The position numbers and the translations under genes are program-made. Under the pieces are notes generated by a model. It was not told the origin of the DNA. It made no database searches and saw nothing but the letters and a program-made list of their open reading frames with translations. From contig JASLCY010000138.1 of NCBI GenBank assembly GCA_030151925.1, positions 1-12,507 of the forward strand: a DNA stretch of 12,507 nt. Direction: 5' to 3'. Below are positions 1 through 7,401 of this stretch, piece after piece. This stretch comes from Oligoflexus sp. (GTDB lineage: Bacteria; Bdellovibrionota_B; Oligoflexia; Oligoflexales; Oligoflexaceae). The number at the start of each line of letters is the position of its first letter. Within the stretch, counting starts at the first letter, position 1.

Positions 1-2
1 GC

Positions 3-248
3 GGTCTGCGTGTTTTTATCGAGGGGATGGCGGTCGATCTTCACGACCTCGGCCGTCGAGTGCGAGGTCGAGGGCTTCTTGACGTGAGCGACCGGGAGGA
101 ACAGCTGCGAGCAAAGCAGGGACAGGGCGCTCGCCGAAATGAACGCGAGCACCAGCATCCCGAGGATCCAGGAAGGTGAGAACTGCCGAAGGAACCTCAA
201 GGTCCTCAGGAGTCGTCGACGGTCGATGGAAAGCATCACTCTTTGCAT
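3..248 (-). CDS. N-terminal part of a membrane-anchored protein (possibly GspC-like), cut by the window edge
   Basis: An open frame on the minus strand starts with ATG at 248-246 and runs to the left edge with no stop, giving 82 codons. The translation begins MQRVMLSIDRRRLLRTLRFL. About 25 hydrophobic residues follow (roughly residues 27-52, WILGMLVLAFISASALSLL and onward), then a polar Ser/Thr/Lys-rich stretch. This is the layout of a bitopic inner-membrane protein with a short basic cytoplasmic tail and a periplasmic body. Codons are GC-ending like those of the other real genes here, which favours this frame over the competing Arg-rich minus-strand frame at 16-327. Type II secretion GspC has this N-terminal layout, but so do many anchored proteins and the diagnostic C-terminal domains lie outside the window. 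No clear Shine-Dalgarno precedes the ATG; a second ATG four codons later (236-234) is an alternative start. Confidence 0.55.
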   Translation of the reverse strand, partial: MQRVMLSIDRRRLLRTLRFLRQFSPSWILGMLVLAFISASALSLLCSQLFLPVAHVKKPSTSHSTAEVVKIDRHPLDKNTQT

Positions 249-395
249 ATAGGGAACTGGTTCTCCGGCCTGTATCGGGGCTGCCGCTGAAGACGGTATG
301 CGACCGTACTCTTCTATTCTTCGGCACTTTGACGACTATTACATGAGGTAGCTTTTGCCGAGTGGTTTGAGGAAACGCGAACTTTCACCGAAACC
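249..395. other. Gap between shikimate kinase and the anchored protein
   Basis: This 147-bp gap separates two minus-strand genes. It contains a small inverted repeat (ACGGT-atgcg-ACCGT near 293-307) but no T-tract, so it is not a convincing terminator. I see no convincing -35/-10 pair. The downstream gene could have its own promoter here or be reached by read-through from the shikimate kinase gene. Confidence 0.3.
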
Positions 396-1049
396 CTACG
401 GCCGCGAGGATACTTCACCCTCGATGAGGAGTTCCTTAATAAACAGGGCGCAGGTCTCCGCCGTGGCGAAACCGATCGTCACCCGGTAATCGGCCTGGCT
501 GTACTTCTCGATCCGCCGGTCCTCGAGCTCCTGCAGGCGCGCGGCGAGGAAGGCCTCCCGCTCGCGGATGCTCGGGATGTCGAGCGCTTCGGCCAGGAAG
601 GGACGCTTGGCGAGCTCGTCCGGGAACTTGATGAGGCGATGCACGATTTCGGAGATCGGCGTCGCGAGCCAGATGGAAGGCCCCAGCTGCCTGAGGAGCT
701 CCCAGTTGCGCGGGGTCTCGATCGCGCCGGCGCCGGCGACGATCACGTGGTTGAGTATCCCGGCGAGGCTCTCCAGCGCTTCGCTCTCGATCTCGCGGAA
801 CCGCGTGATGCCTTCCCGCTCGAAGATCTCCGGGATGCTGCGGCCGGTGCGCTCGGTGATGCGCTGGTCGACGTCGATGAAGCCGAAGCCGAGGATCTTC
901 GCGAGCTGGTACGCGACCGAAGTCTTGCCGCTGGCCGTGGCTCCCACTATAACGAGGTTCGGGAATTTCGTTCGATCGAGGACGGGGCGCTCTGGGATGT
1001 TATTCAAGGCTATATCCGCATCGTGAATGAGAAAATCATAATAAGGCAA
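396..1049 (-). CDS. aroK: Shikimate kinase (altered glycine motif)
   Basis: Shikimate kinase phosphorylates shikimate at the 3-OH with ATP, a cytoplasmic step of the chorismate pathway to aromatic amino acids. The 217-residue product has a Walker A loop GATASGKTS (residues 36-44) and FIDVD with the paired Asp59/Asp61. It has FREIE with the shikimate-binding Arg85, the lid arginine in RPFLA (Arg149), and the RRIEKY..AD motif with the C-terminal substrate-contacting Arg179. The usual GGG shikimate-binding loop reads AGAGAI (residues 105-110), so the middle glycine is Ala107. The protein is longer than the usual ~175 residues because of a ~28-residue N-terminal extension. The start is uncertain: the longest frame uses TTG at 1049-1047 with no good Shine-Dalgarno, and another TTG lies at codon 15. 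The gene stands apart from aroB and is divergent from the crotonase gene. Confidence 0.9.
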   Translation of the reverse strand: MPYYDFLIHDADIALNNIPERPVLDRTKFPNLVIVGATASGKTSVAYQLAKILGFGFIDVDQRITERTGRSIPEIFEREGITRFREIESEALESLAGILNHVIVAGAGAIETPRNWELLRQLGPSIWLATPISEIVHRLIKFPDELAKRPFLAEALDIPSIREREAFLAARLQELEDRRIEKYSQADYRVTIGFATAETCALFIKELLIEGEVSSRP

Positions 1050-1110
1050 AATTGCAAGACTTTTGCCAGTATGTATCTAGCATTGCGGGCAGGAAATCGG
1101 GAAGGGAAAT
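1050..1110. promoter_or_regulatory. Divergent promoter region between aroK and the crotonase gene
   Basis: This 61-bp AT-richer gap separates two divergent genes, so transcription in both directions must start in or near it unless the aroK start lies further in. The palindrome TTGCAA (1053-1058) could serve as a -35 element on either strand, but I do not find a well-spaced -10 partner. The crotonase ribosome-binding site (GGGAAGGG, 1099-1106) lies at its right end. Confidence 0.4.
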
Positions 1111-1938
1111 ATGCATATTCACGCGGAAATACACAATTCTGTCCTCGTCTGGCAAATCAACCGGCCCGATCGTCGCAACGCCCTAGGTACTATCCTAGCG
1201 CAGGAACTCTGGGAAAAAACGGAGCAGCTCGCCCGTAGTTTCGCCGAGGCGCAGGCAGCGGCGGCCGCCCGGCCCGCGCCTCGGCTTCTAGTCGTAAAAA
1301 CCAAGCCCCATCCGGCCGACGAGAGTCCGATCTGGATCGCGGGCGGCGACCTCAAAGAATTAAGCCTGCTTAAAGATCCCCGCGAGGGCCGTCGCTACGC
1401 CGAGACTATGGCGAAAGTGTGTGAGGCTCTGTATCACTTGCCTATCCCGGTTCTCGCGCTGATCGACGGTCTCGTGATCGGCGGCGGCATCGAATTCTCC
1501 CTCGCCGCCGACCTGCGTTTTGCCACGTCGCGCACGGTTTTTCACTACAAACAACTGGAACTCGGCCTGGCCACCGCTTATGGCAGCGCCGCTCGCCTGA
1601 CCCAACTCGTCGGCGTCTCGCGCGCCATGAACTGGCTTCTCCGATCTCAGCATGTCGGCGCGCAGGACGCGTTGGCCGCAGGGCTCTTGCATGAAGTCGT
1701 CGCGACGCCCGAGGCGCTCGACGAGCTGGCGGAAGGCTTCGCACGGCATCTTGAAACCCTGCCCTTCCATGGCATAGAGGCTCAGAAAGCCATGCTTCAC
1801 GCGGGAGGATTCGACTCCGCGCGGCAACAGGCGGAGCTCGACCGCTTCGAAAGCCTGTGGATGCAGGACGCCCATCAGGAAAAACTCGACGCGTTCCTCA
1901 CCAGGCCGAAAGCCGGTCCCAAAGATGCTGCGGAATAA
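1111..1938 (+). CDS. Enoyl-CoA hydratase/isomerase (crotonase) family protein
   Basis: This 275-residue protein has the crotonase fold signatures. They are NRPDRRNAL (residues 17-25), the first oxyanion-hole segment IAGGDLKEL (76-84), the second oxyanion-hole segment DGLVIGGGIEFSLAADLRFA (119-138), and a C-terminal helical trimerisation region. Family members act on acyl-CoA thioesters as hydratases, isomerases, decarboxylases or hydrolases. Glu128 lines up with catalytic Glu144 of rat enoyl-CoA hydratase. The second catalytic acid (Glu164) appears to be Gln148, counting back from the conserved LG in QLELGLA. A classical hydratase reaction is therefore doubtful and the substrate cannot be named. 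The ATG at 1111 follows a good Shine-Dalgarno (GGGAAGGG). The 3' end overlaps the end of the convergent gene by 41 bp, and no terminator is visible between them. Confidence 0.93.
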   Translation: MHIHAEIHNSVLVWQINRPDRRNALGTILAQELWEKTEQLARSFAEAQAAAAARPAPRLLVVKTKPHPADESPIWIAGGDLKELSLLKDPREGRRYAETMAKVCEALYHLPIPVLALIDGLVIGGGIEFSLAADLRFATSRTVFHYKQLELGLATAYGSAARLTQLVGVSRAMNWLLRSQHVGAQDALAAGLLHEVVATPEALDELAEGFARHLETLPFHGIEAQKAMLHAGGFDSARQQAELDRFESLWMQDAHQEKLDAFLTRPKAGPKDAAE

Positions 1939-2581
1939 AAGGGCTTTTACTTTTCTGCCACCGAAGCAGCTCACGCACCGTTTCGCGTGAGCCCCAGTCC
2001 TCGATCAGCGGAATACTTGCGCGCGGCCGGTCGCCCGAACGCACGAGCGCGATGTTGAGGTTCTGCGCGAGGCGCCGCCAGGCCTGGTCCGGCGCATTGA
2101 AAAAGCATTGATGCTGCGGGTTCGCGAACCGCACGAGCAGAAGGCTGAGCAGAGTGTCGAGCGTGAAGGCCTCCGCGCGGAGCTCGACGCCGTCGTGGAG
2201 CCCTCCGCCGGCGCGCAGCCGGAGACCGTGCGCGAGGCTTTGTTTCAAGGCGAAAAACCGTTCTTCCGCGAGCCAGGCCTCGAGATCCCCCAGCGCTGGT
2301 CCGGGCGGCCCCAATTCCACCTCGAGCGGCCCGCCGGGCAACACGATATCGGTGATCTCGCCCGCTTCCCAGCGAACGATAGGGCCATCGCACCACTCGC
2401 CCTTCAGCCAGGTCTGGTGGCTGAGAAGCAATCCGCGCCCGGTCGCCGGCAGGCCCATCGGCGCCCACCAGGGCTGGCAGCTCACGAACAGGGTCCCGAA
2501 TTCGGGATGCGGAGACGAACGAAGGCCGAACTCCGTCGGAGCCGGCCCTGGCACATGCCCACGCTGGAACAGGTAGGTCAT
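1898..2581 (-). CDS. Conserved-looking hypothetical protein, coupled to ychF
   Basis: I do not recognise a family for this 227-residue protein. It is rich in Trp (about 11), Pro and Leu, lacks a signal peptide or membrane helices, and is probably cytoplasmic. One stretch (GPIVRWEAGEITDIVLPGG) resembles the beta-hairpin near the N-terminus of some amidohydrolases, but the metal-binding motifs that should follow are absent, so I give this no weight. The middle (about residues 100-160) is predicted helical by eye. Its ATG at 2581-2579 overlaps the ychF stop in an ATGA with no strong Shine-Dalgarno, which suggests translation by re-initiation after ychF. The last 41 bp lie antisense to the end of the crotonase gene. 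GC-ending codons in this frame support it as real. Confidence 0.75.
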   Translation of the reverse strand: MTYLFQRGHVPGPAPTEFGLRSSPHPEFGTLFVSCQPWWAPMGLPATGRGLLLSHQTWLKGEWCDGPIVRWEAGEITDIVLPGGPLEVELGPPGPALGDLEAWLAEERFFALKQSLAHGLRLRAGGGLHDGVELRAEAFTLDTLLSLLLVRFANPQHQCFFNAPDQAWRRLAQNLNIALVRSGDRPRASIPLIEDWGSRETVRELLRWQKSKSPFIPQHLWDRLSAW

Positions 2582-3696
2582 ACGTTGAAGCGGAATTCCA
2601 TGACGTCGCCGTCCTTCACCACATACTCGCGGCCTTCCTGGCGAAGGAGGCCGTTTTCCTTGAGTTTGCTGCGCGCGCCGACCTTCTGGAGATCGGCGAT
2701 CGTGAAGACGTCGGCGCAGATGAAGCCGCGTTCGAAGTCGGAGTGGATCACGCCCGCCGCCGCCGGGGCCTTATCGCCCTTGTGGATGGTCCAGGCGCGG
2801 ATCTCCTTCTCGCCGGCGGTGAAGTAGGTCATGAGTCCGAGGAGCTCATAACCCTTGCGGATCATGCGGTCGAGGCCGGGCTCCTTCATGCCCATGTCCT
2901 TGATCATCTCATCGCGGTCGGCGGGATCGAGCTGGCTCAGCTCCTCTTCGATCTTGCCGCAGATCACCACGGATTGAGCGCCTTCCTTGGTCGCGAACTC
3001 CTTCACCTTGAGGGTGAATTCGTTATCGGTCGAACCGTCGGCCATCGATTCGTCGACGTTGCAGACGAAGAGCACGGACTTCGCCGTGATGAGGTGCAGC
3101 TCTTCGTAGGCCTTCCTCACCGCGGGCTCGTCGCCGACGTAATCGTCGAGCGGGAAAGTGCGCGCGGGCTTGAGCTCGTTGAGCTGCTTCTGCAGGGCCT
3201 CGAGCATGGTGGAGATCATCGCGACCTCCTTCTTGCCCGCCTTCGCGAGCTTCGAGTAGCGGTTCACCGCGTTCTCCACGGTGCCCATATCGGCGAGGAC
3301 CAGCTCGGTGTTGATGATCTCGATATCGCGGAGCGGATCCACGCTGCCCTCGACGTGCGTGATGTCGCCGCTATCGAAGCAGCGGACCACGTGCGCGATC
3401 GCATCGGTGGAACGGATGTGGCCGAGGAATTGGTTGCCGAGGCCCTCGCCGTTCGAAGCGCCTTTGACGAGGCCGGCGATGTCGACGAATTCCATCGACG
3501 CCGGCACGATGCGCTGCGCTTTGACGAAGGTGTCGAGGACCTGCAAGCGGGGATCCGGAACGTCCACGCGGCCGACGTTGGGATCGATCGTGCAGAAGGG
3601 ATAGTTCGCCGAAGCCGCTCCTGCGGATGTCAAAGCGTTGAAGATAGTCGATTTACCGACGTTGGGAAGACCGACGATACCGCACTTAAAACCCAT
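2578..3696 (-). CDS. ychF: Redox-regulated ATPase YchF (Obg/OLA1 family)
   Basis: YchF/OLA1 is a universally conserved P-loop NTPase that prefers ATP over GTP and binds ribosomes; it is linked to stress responses. The product has 372 residues (family about 363). It shows G1 GLPNVGKST (residues 9-17), G3 [10 protein letters not shown], and NVDE in place of the GTPase NKxD motif, which is the family's basis for ATP preference. It ends with the TGS domain ([14 protein letters not shown] to [13 protein letters not shown]). Cys35 in [12 protein letters not shown] matches the E. coli residue implicated in redox control. The ATG at 3696-3694 has GGAG eight bases upstream. It lies 3 bp after yajQ and overlaps the next gene by ATGA, so the three are probably co-transcribed. 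Confidence 0.97.
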   Translation of the reverse strand: MGFKCGIVGLPNVGKSTIFNALTSAGAASANYPFCTIDPNVGRVDVPDPRLQVLDTFVKAQRIVPASMEFVDIAGLVKGASNGEGLGNQFLGHIRSTDAIAHVVRCFDSGDITHVEGSVDPLRDIEIINTELVLADMGTVENAVNRYSKLAKAGKKEVAMISTMLEALQKQLNELKPARTFPLDDYVGDEPAVRKAYEELHLITAKSVLFVCNVDESMADGSTDNEFTLKVKEFATKEGAQSVVICGKIEEELSQLDPADRDEMIKDMGMKEPGLDRMIRKGYELLGLMTYFTAGEKEIRAWTIHKGDKAPAAAGVIHSDFERGFICADVFTIADLQKVGARSKLKENGLLRQEGREYVVKDGDVMEFRFNV

Positions 3697-3699
3697 GGA

Positions 3700-4194
3700 T
3701 TAGCTCCGCATATTGATGAATTGCAGGGGAATGCCGATATCGGACGTCCCTCTCAGCATTTGGATGACGGCCTGGAGATCATCGATCTTCTTGCCGGTGA
3801 CGCGCACCTGATCGTCTTGGATGGCCGAAGTGACTTTCAGGCCTGAGTCCTTGATGGCTTTCGTGATCTTCTTAGCTTCTTCTTTGGTCACGCCGTTTTT
3901 AAGAGTTACCTTTTGACGTATAAGATTACCACCAGCAGTCTCTTCTTTGCCATACTCGATCCAGCGGAGGTCGAGGCCGCGCTTCACGAATTTCTGTTCG
4001 ATCAACTGATGGATGGAACGCAGCTTCAACTCGTCGTCCGCCACGATCTTGATCAATTTTTCCGACTTATCGAGTTCGACGGAGGATTTCCCGCCGCGAA
4101 AATCGAAGCGGCTCTCCACTTCCTTGGCGACTTGGTTAACAGCATTGTCCACTTCCTGGAGATCGACTTCGCTTGCGATATCGAAAGATGCCAT
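3700..4194 (-). CDS. yajQ: YajQ family nucleotide-binding protein
   Basis: YajQ proteins are small cytoplasmic proteins with two ferredoxin-like domains that bind nucleotides. A Xanthomonas member binds cyclic di-GMP and acts with a transcription factor; whether that applies here is unknown. The product begins MASFDIASEVDLQEVDNAVN and contains the family hallmarks SRFDFRGGKSSVEL, LIEQKFVKRGLDL and the ending GIPLQFINMRS. At 164 residues it fits the family (about 160). The frame extends seven codons further to a TTG at 4215. I chose ATG 4194-4192 because AGAGAGG (4208-4202) sits seven bases upstream and the family starts at this point. It is the first gene of the set with ychF and the 227-residue protein, and is divergent from the secreted-protein gene. 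Confidence 0.96.
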   Translation of the reverse strand: MASFDIASEVDLQEVDNAVNQVAKEVESRFDFRGGKSSVELDKSEKLIKIVADDELKLRSIHQLIEQKFVKRGLDLRWIEYGKEETAGGNLIRQKVTLKNGVTKEEAKKITKAIKDSGLKVTSAIQDDQVRVTGKKIDDLQAVIQMLRGTSDIGIPLQFINMRS

Positions 4195-4208
4195 GGGGTA
4201 ACCTCTCT
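4195..4208 (-). promoter_or_regulatory. Ribosome-binding site fixing the yajQ start
   Basis: AGAGAGG on the minus strand (4208-4202) lies seven bases before the ATG at 4194. It supports this start over the in-frame TTG at 4215. Confidence 0.7.
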
Positions 4209-4279
4209 GGAGCAAAAAATCCGTGGGACACGAAAAAGCCTCTATGCAAACGGGGACTCTTTCTTTAACCTATTGAATT
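4209..4279. promoter_or_regulatory. Divergent intergenic region between yajQ and the secreted-protein gene
   Basis: This short AT-rich gap lies between two divergent genes and should contain promoters for both. A TTGCAT on the minus strand (4249-4244) could be a -35 for yajQ, but the -10 at the right distance is poor. No clear promoter or Shine-Dalgarno is visible for the plus-strand gene. Confidence 0.4.
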
Positions 4280-5485
4280 ATGAAACATAATATTTCATTC
4301 AGCTTAGTGACAGTCCCCGCGCTTCTCCTGGCTTTGGGAGCAAGCAATGCCGCATTGGCAGAGAAACAGCAGCTTAAAACCGTACAGCCGCCCCAGAAAG
4401 CCAGTCAAGAGCGCGAAGATTACCAGGAGTGCCTTGCTGCGGTCATTAAGAAATATAAGAACGCGGCCCAAAACCCCAAACTCGAAAAGAAGCAGAAAAT
4501 CGCCCTGGCCGCCTGCAAGGACAGGTATCCGGCGGCCTCGGTCCTCGTCGAATGCAAGAAGCAGATGACGATGGGTTACAAAGACCAGCCCGAGCAGCTC
4601 AAGGCCGGCCTCAAGGAATGCGGGAACGAGTACCGCAAGTTCTCGTTCAACCCGAAAGCCGCGGTGTCCCTGGCTTTGAAAGAAGATAAGGCCTACTTCG
4701 CCGGCGTCGGCATGAACGAGCCCACGGTGATGAAGGAGCACGAGGAGGACGACACCCCGTCCGCGCAATACATGGGCGAGAACTTCGGCAACTTCTCCTG
4801 CGCGCCGCTCTATAAGACCATGTTCGAGGACGGCAAACCCGAGCACACGCTCTTCGGCAACGATCCGCTCTATTACAACCCGCTCCGGAACGTCTCGCGC
4901 GAGGCCTTCCTCAAGGCGATCAACTACCCGCAGGGCGCGAAGAAACCCGCTTCCTTCGTGACCAGGGATTTCGGCGAGATCGTCTATGACGAGAAGTCGA
5001 ACACGTACCTCAGCTTCCTGCCGAGCTCCTACTGCTTCTTCGATCGGAAGATCGGCTCGGTCCTCGAGGGGCTGAAGATCTATTACCTGCTCGATCGCGA
5101 CAGCAAGACCGTCATCCCCTACTTCGGCGTGAGCTTTTACAAGGACAAGACCCAGATCCCGGCGGAAGACCTGGCGAAGGAATACAAAGAGAAGCTCGGT
5201 GCCGGGTATGAAGTCTCGGAACTCAAACCGGGCGTATTCATTGTCGCGACTCGCAAGGACTTCGACGTCGATGCCGAGGGTGACCCGCGCAACGTTTGCC
5301 AGAATCAAAAGACGCCAACCAGTCCCTACGTGGCCCTCGTGGTGACGCGTGAAGGCTCCAAAGTGGCTGCCTATTCTTTATTCGCAAACACTGGTAATCT
5401 TTGTCGCTTCGGGGACCGCGTTGCCAGCCGTTTCCTCAAGAAGAAGTCATTGACCCAACCTCAGGCCGGCAACAGCATGCAGTGA
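4280..5485 (+). CDS. Secreted hypothetical protein with eight cysteines
   Basis: I do not recognise a family. The 401-residue product starts with a clear Sec signal peptide: MKHN, a hydrophobic core up to about residue 22, and a likely cleavage after Ala27 (AALA-EK). There is no lipobox. The mature protein has eight cysteines (51, 79, 92, 114, 174, 252, 340, 375), an even number that suggests disulfides in the periplasm or outside. Residues 44-120 are Lys/Glu/Gln-rich and helical, holding four of the cysteines with spacings of 28, 13 and 22. The rest looks like mixed alpha/beta (SFLPSSYCFFDRKIGSVLEG, KIYYLLDRDSKTVIPYFGVS). dnaG follows after 29 bp with no terminator, so the two are probably co-transcribed despite unrelated locations. 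The ATG at 4280 precedes the basic end of the signal peptide; its Shine-Dalgarno is weak. Confidence 0.85.
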   Translation: MKHNISFSLVTVPALLLALGASNAALAEKQQLKTVQPPQKASQEREDYQECLAAVIKKYKNAAQNPKLEKKQKIALAACKDRYPAASVLVECKKQMTMGYKDQPEQLKAGLKECGNEYRKFSFNPKAAVSLALKEDKAYFAGVGMNEPTVMKEHEEDDTPSAQYMGENFGNFSCAPLYKTMFEDGKPEHTLFGNDPLYYNPLRNVSREAFLKAINYPQGAKKPASFVTRDFGEIVYDEKSNTYLSFLPSSYCFFDRKIGSVLEGLKIYYLLDRDSKTVIPYFGVSFYKDKTQIPAEDLAKEYKEKLGAGYEVSELKPGVFIVATRKDFDVDAEGDPRNVCQNQKTPTSPYVALVVTREGSKVAAYSLFANTGNLCRFGDRVASRFLKKKSLTQPQAGNSMQ

Positions 5486-5503
5486 ATCGGTCCCTCGCAT
5501 CTC

Positions 5504-5510
5504 AAGGGGG
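5504..5510 (+). promoter_or_regulatory. Ribosome-binding site fixing the dnaG start
   Basis: AAGGGGG followed by ACCT precedes the ATG at 5515. It decides in favour of this start rather than the in-frame upstream ATG at 5401, which lies inside the secreted-protein gene. Confidence 0.8.
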
Positions 5511-5514
5511 ACCT

Positions 5515-7332
5515 ATGTCTGCTGAAGAAGCCAAACGCCGTATCCTCCAGCGCATATCCCTGCCGGACCTGATCGGCGAGAAAGTCGAGCTCAGGCCGCA
5601 CGGCGGAAGGCACCTCGGCCTCTGCCCGTTCCATGAAGAGCGCTCCCCCAGCTTCAACGTCTACTTCGATCACTATTACTGCTACGGCTGCCGCGCCCAC
5701 GGCGACGCGATCGATTATATCCGGCAGACCGAGGGCCTCGGTTTCGTCGAGACGCTGAAATTCCTCGCCGAAAAATACTCGGTCGAAGTCCCCGAGCTCG
5801 AGAAGCAGAACTTCGATAAATCCGCGCGCCTCGCGGAAGCCCAGCTCTACAAGGTCACGGCGGAGGCCGCGCGCTATTTCCGCGAGCAGCTCCTGCGCCC
5901 GGTGAGCGGCAAGGCGCGCGACTACATCGCCAGCCGCGGCTTCACGCCCGAATTCGCCGAGGCGAACGGTTTCGGGATTTCGACGTCCGATCCGACCGCT
6001 CTCGTGAACTATATGCTGCGCAAAGGCTTCGCGGTCAAAGACCTGATCTCCGCGTCGGTGGCGAACGCTTCCCAGCACGATCAGAGGGCCTACGATTTCT
6101 TCATCAACCGGCTCATGATACCGATCACCGATCATGTCGGCCGCGTGATAGCCTTCGGCGGCCGTTCGTTCGGCGACGACCTCCCGAAGTATAAAAACAG
6201 CGCGAACACGCAGATCTTCGATAAATCCCGCGTCCTCTACGGCCTGCACAAGGCGAAGGACACGATCATCCGCGAGCGCCAGGCCCTGGTCTGCGAAGGC
6301 TACATGGACGTCCTCCAGCTCGCGCAATCCGGCATCACCAGCGGCGTCGCCTGCCTCGGCACGGCCCTGACCGCCTATCACCTACGGCGGCTCGCGGCGC
6401 TCACGCCGCAGATCTACCTCGTCTTCGACAGCGACCGCGCCGGCCGCAAGGCGACGCTCAGTACGGTCGAGCTCGCGCTCGAGTTCCCACAGACTGAGTT
6501 CAAGGTCGTGACCCTGCCGCAGGGCGAGGACCCGGACAGCTTCGTCAAGGCCAACGGCCCCGAAGCCTTCCGCGAAAGGATGCGCGAGGCGAAGGGCCTG
6601 CTCGAGCACGCGATCCACTCGCGCATCAGCGAGACGCATGAGCTCGGCATTCCAGGCCTTATTTCCAAGGAGATCGTGCCCTGGCTGCTCTCGGTGAAAG
6701 AGCCGGTGGCCCGGAACTTTTTGATGAATCGCATTTCCGAACTCACCGGCGTCGCGGTCGACGGCATGATGAAGGCCCTCCAGGGCGAGCAGCCCGCTCC
6801 GAAGAAGACGCCCCCGCGCCTGGCCGCTCTGCAGGAGGAGGCGCCTCAGCCTTTGACCGTGAGCGCTTTGAAGGGAACGGAGCTGGAACTCTTCGGTCAC
6901 CTCTACTGGTCCACTCCCGGTGAGCTTGACATCAGCCAGTTAGAACATATGTTTCGAACTCAGCTCGAGCTCGATGGTGTGTGGCTCGAGTTCGCGCAGG
7001 AGATGATGAACGCTCTTAAAAAAGAGCTCGCCCCTGCGGAGCAGAACAAGGCTTTTTGGGTGAGTGGGGCTACGCCTGAAGTGCTTGATCTCATTCTGGG
7101 ATTCGAGCGCAGTAAAGGCGCGTACGAGACCGAATTCCGGGCTCGCCAATTCGACAAACTTCTACGGGTTATTCGCAAGCGCCAGCTCGACGATGCTGCA
7201 GCCAAACTTAAAGAGCGCCTTGCTCAAAGTAGCGGTGATGAAGAGATGGAGATACTGATGGCGATCAACCGCATCAAAAAAGAGCTGGTGACCTTGGAAA
7301 ATCCGGCAAAAAGGCAGGCAGCATCCGTTTGA
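5515..7332 (+). CDS. dnaG: DNA primase DnaG
   Basis: DnaG makes the RNA primers for lagging-strand synthesis and restart, working with the replicative helicase DnaB. The 605-residue product (usual about 580-650) has three parts. First is the CHC2 zinc finger, with Cys37/His40 (CPFH) and Cys56/Cys59 (CYGC). Second is the catalytic core, with FGGRSFG and PKYKNSA (about 214-230) and the TOPRIM acidic motifs EGYMDV (261-266) and DSDRAG (305-310), plus GEDPDSF (337-343). Third is a helical C-terminal region (about 450-600), expected to bind DnaB. In the DSDRAG motif Ser replaces the more common Gly, which leaves both aspartates. Translation from MSAEEAKRR is backed by a strong Shine-Dalgarno. It is 29 bp after the secreted-protein gene and 152 bp before rpoD. 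The last ~400 bp use noticeably fewer GC-ending codons than the core. Confidence 0.97.
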   Translation: MSAEEAKRRILQRISLPDLIGEKVELRPHGGRHLGLCPFHEERSPSFNVYFDHYYCYGCRAHGDAIDYIRQTEGLGFVETLKFLAEKYSVEVPELEKQNFDKSARLAEAQLYKVTAEAARYFREQLLRPVSGKARDYIASRGFTPEFAEANGFGISTSDPTALVNYMLRKGFAVKDLISASVANASQHDQRAYDFFINRLMIPITDHVGRVIAFGGRSFGDDLPKYKNSANTQIFDKSRVLYGLHKAKDTIIRERQALVCEGYMDVLQLAQSGITSGVACLGTALTAYHLRRLAALTPQIYLVFDSDRAGRKATLSTVELALEFPQTEFKVVTLPQGEDPDSFVKANGPEAFRERMREAKGLLEHAIHSRISETHELGIPGLISKEIVPWLLSVKEPVARNFLMNRISELTGVAVDGMMKALQGEQPAPKKTPPRLAALQEEAPQPLTVSALKGTELELFGHLYWSTPGELDISQLEHMFRTQLELDGVWLEFAQEMMNALKKELAPAEQNKAFWVSGATPEVLDLILGFERSKGAYETEFRARQFDKLLRVIRKRQLDDAAAKLKERLAQSSGDEEMEILMAINRIKKELVTLENPAKRQAASV

Positions 7333-7340
7333 TACCGGAG

Positions 7341-7350
7341 CGAGCGCTCG
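7341..7350. repeat. Perfect 10-bp palindrome after dnaG
   Basis: CGAGCGCTCG lies 8 bp beyond the dnaG stop and 22 bp before the rpoD -35 element. It has no T-tract, so it is not a standard terminator. It could be chance or a protein-binding site. Confidence 0.3.
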
Positions 7351-7372
7351 ATAACCCTCCCCCACTGCATTG

Positions 7373-7401
7373 TTGCAATTTTTGCAAGCGATATCTATAA
7401 C
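7373..7401 (+). promoter_or_regulatory. Predicted sigma-70-type promoter of rpoD
   Basis: A -35 element TTGCAA (7373-7378) and a -10 element TATAAC (7396-7401) are separated by the ideal 17 bp. Transcription would start near 7408, giving a leader of about 77 bases before the rpoD ATG at 7485. A second copy of TTGCAA (7382-7387) lies in the spacer. This implies that the main sigma factor can be made independently of the dnaG transcript. Confidence 0.65.

Noticed and set aside
293..307. Inverted repeat ACGGT...ACCGT as terminator after aroK
   Set aside because: Only 5 bp of stem and no U-tract on either strand.
16..327. 103-codon Arg-rich minus-strand frame at the left edge
   Set aside because: It competes with the frame at 3-248, which has a coherent membrane anchor and gene-like codon use.
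2743..3846. 367-codon plus-strand frame opposite ychF
   Set aside because: ychF is unambiguous on the minus strand and this frame spans the ychF/yajQ junction with no family resemblance.
4304..5308. 334-codon minus-strand frame opposite the secreted-protein gene
   Set aside because: The plus-strand frame has a clear signal peptide, even cysteine count and a downstream neighbour in step. The antisense product is a Leu/Val/Glu-rich shadow.
5461..6381. 306-codon minus-strand frame opposite dnaG
   Set aside because: It is antisense to the dnaG zinc finger and catalytic core, which are certain.
7341..7350. Palindrome after dnaG as a terminator
   Set aside because: The stem is short, has no loop and no following T-tract.
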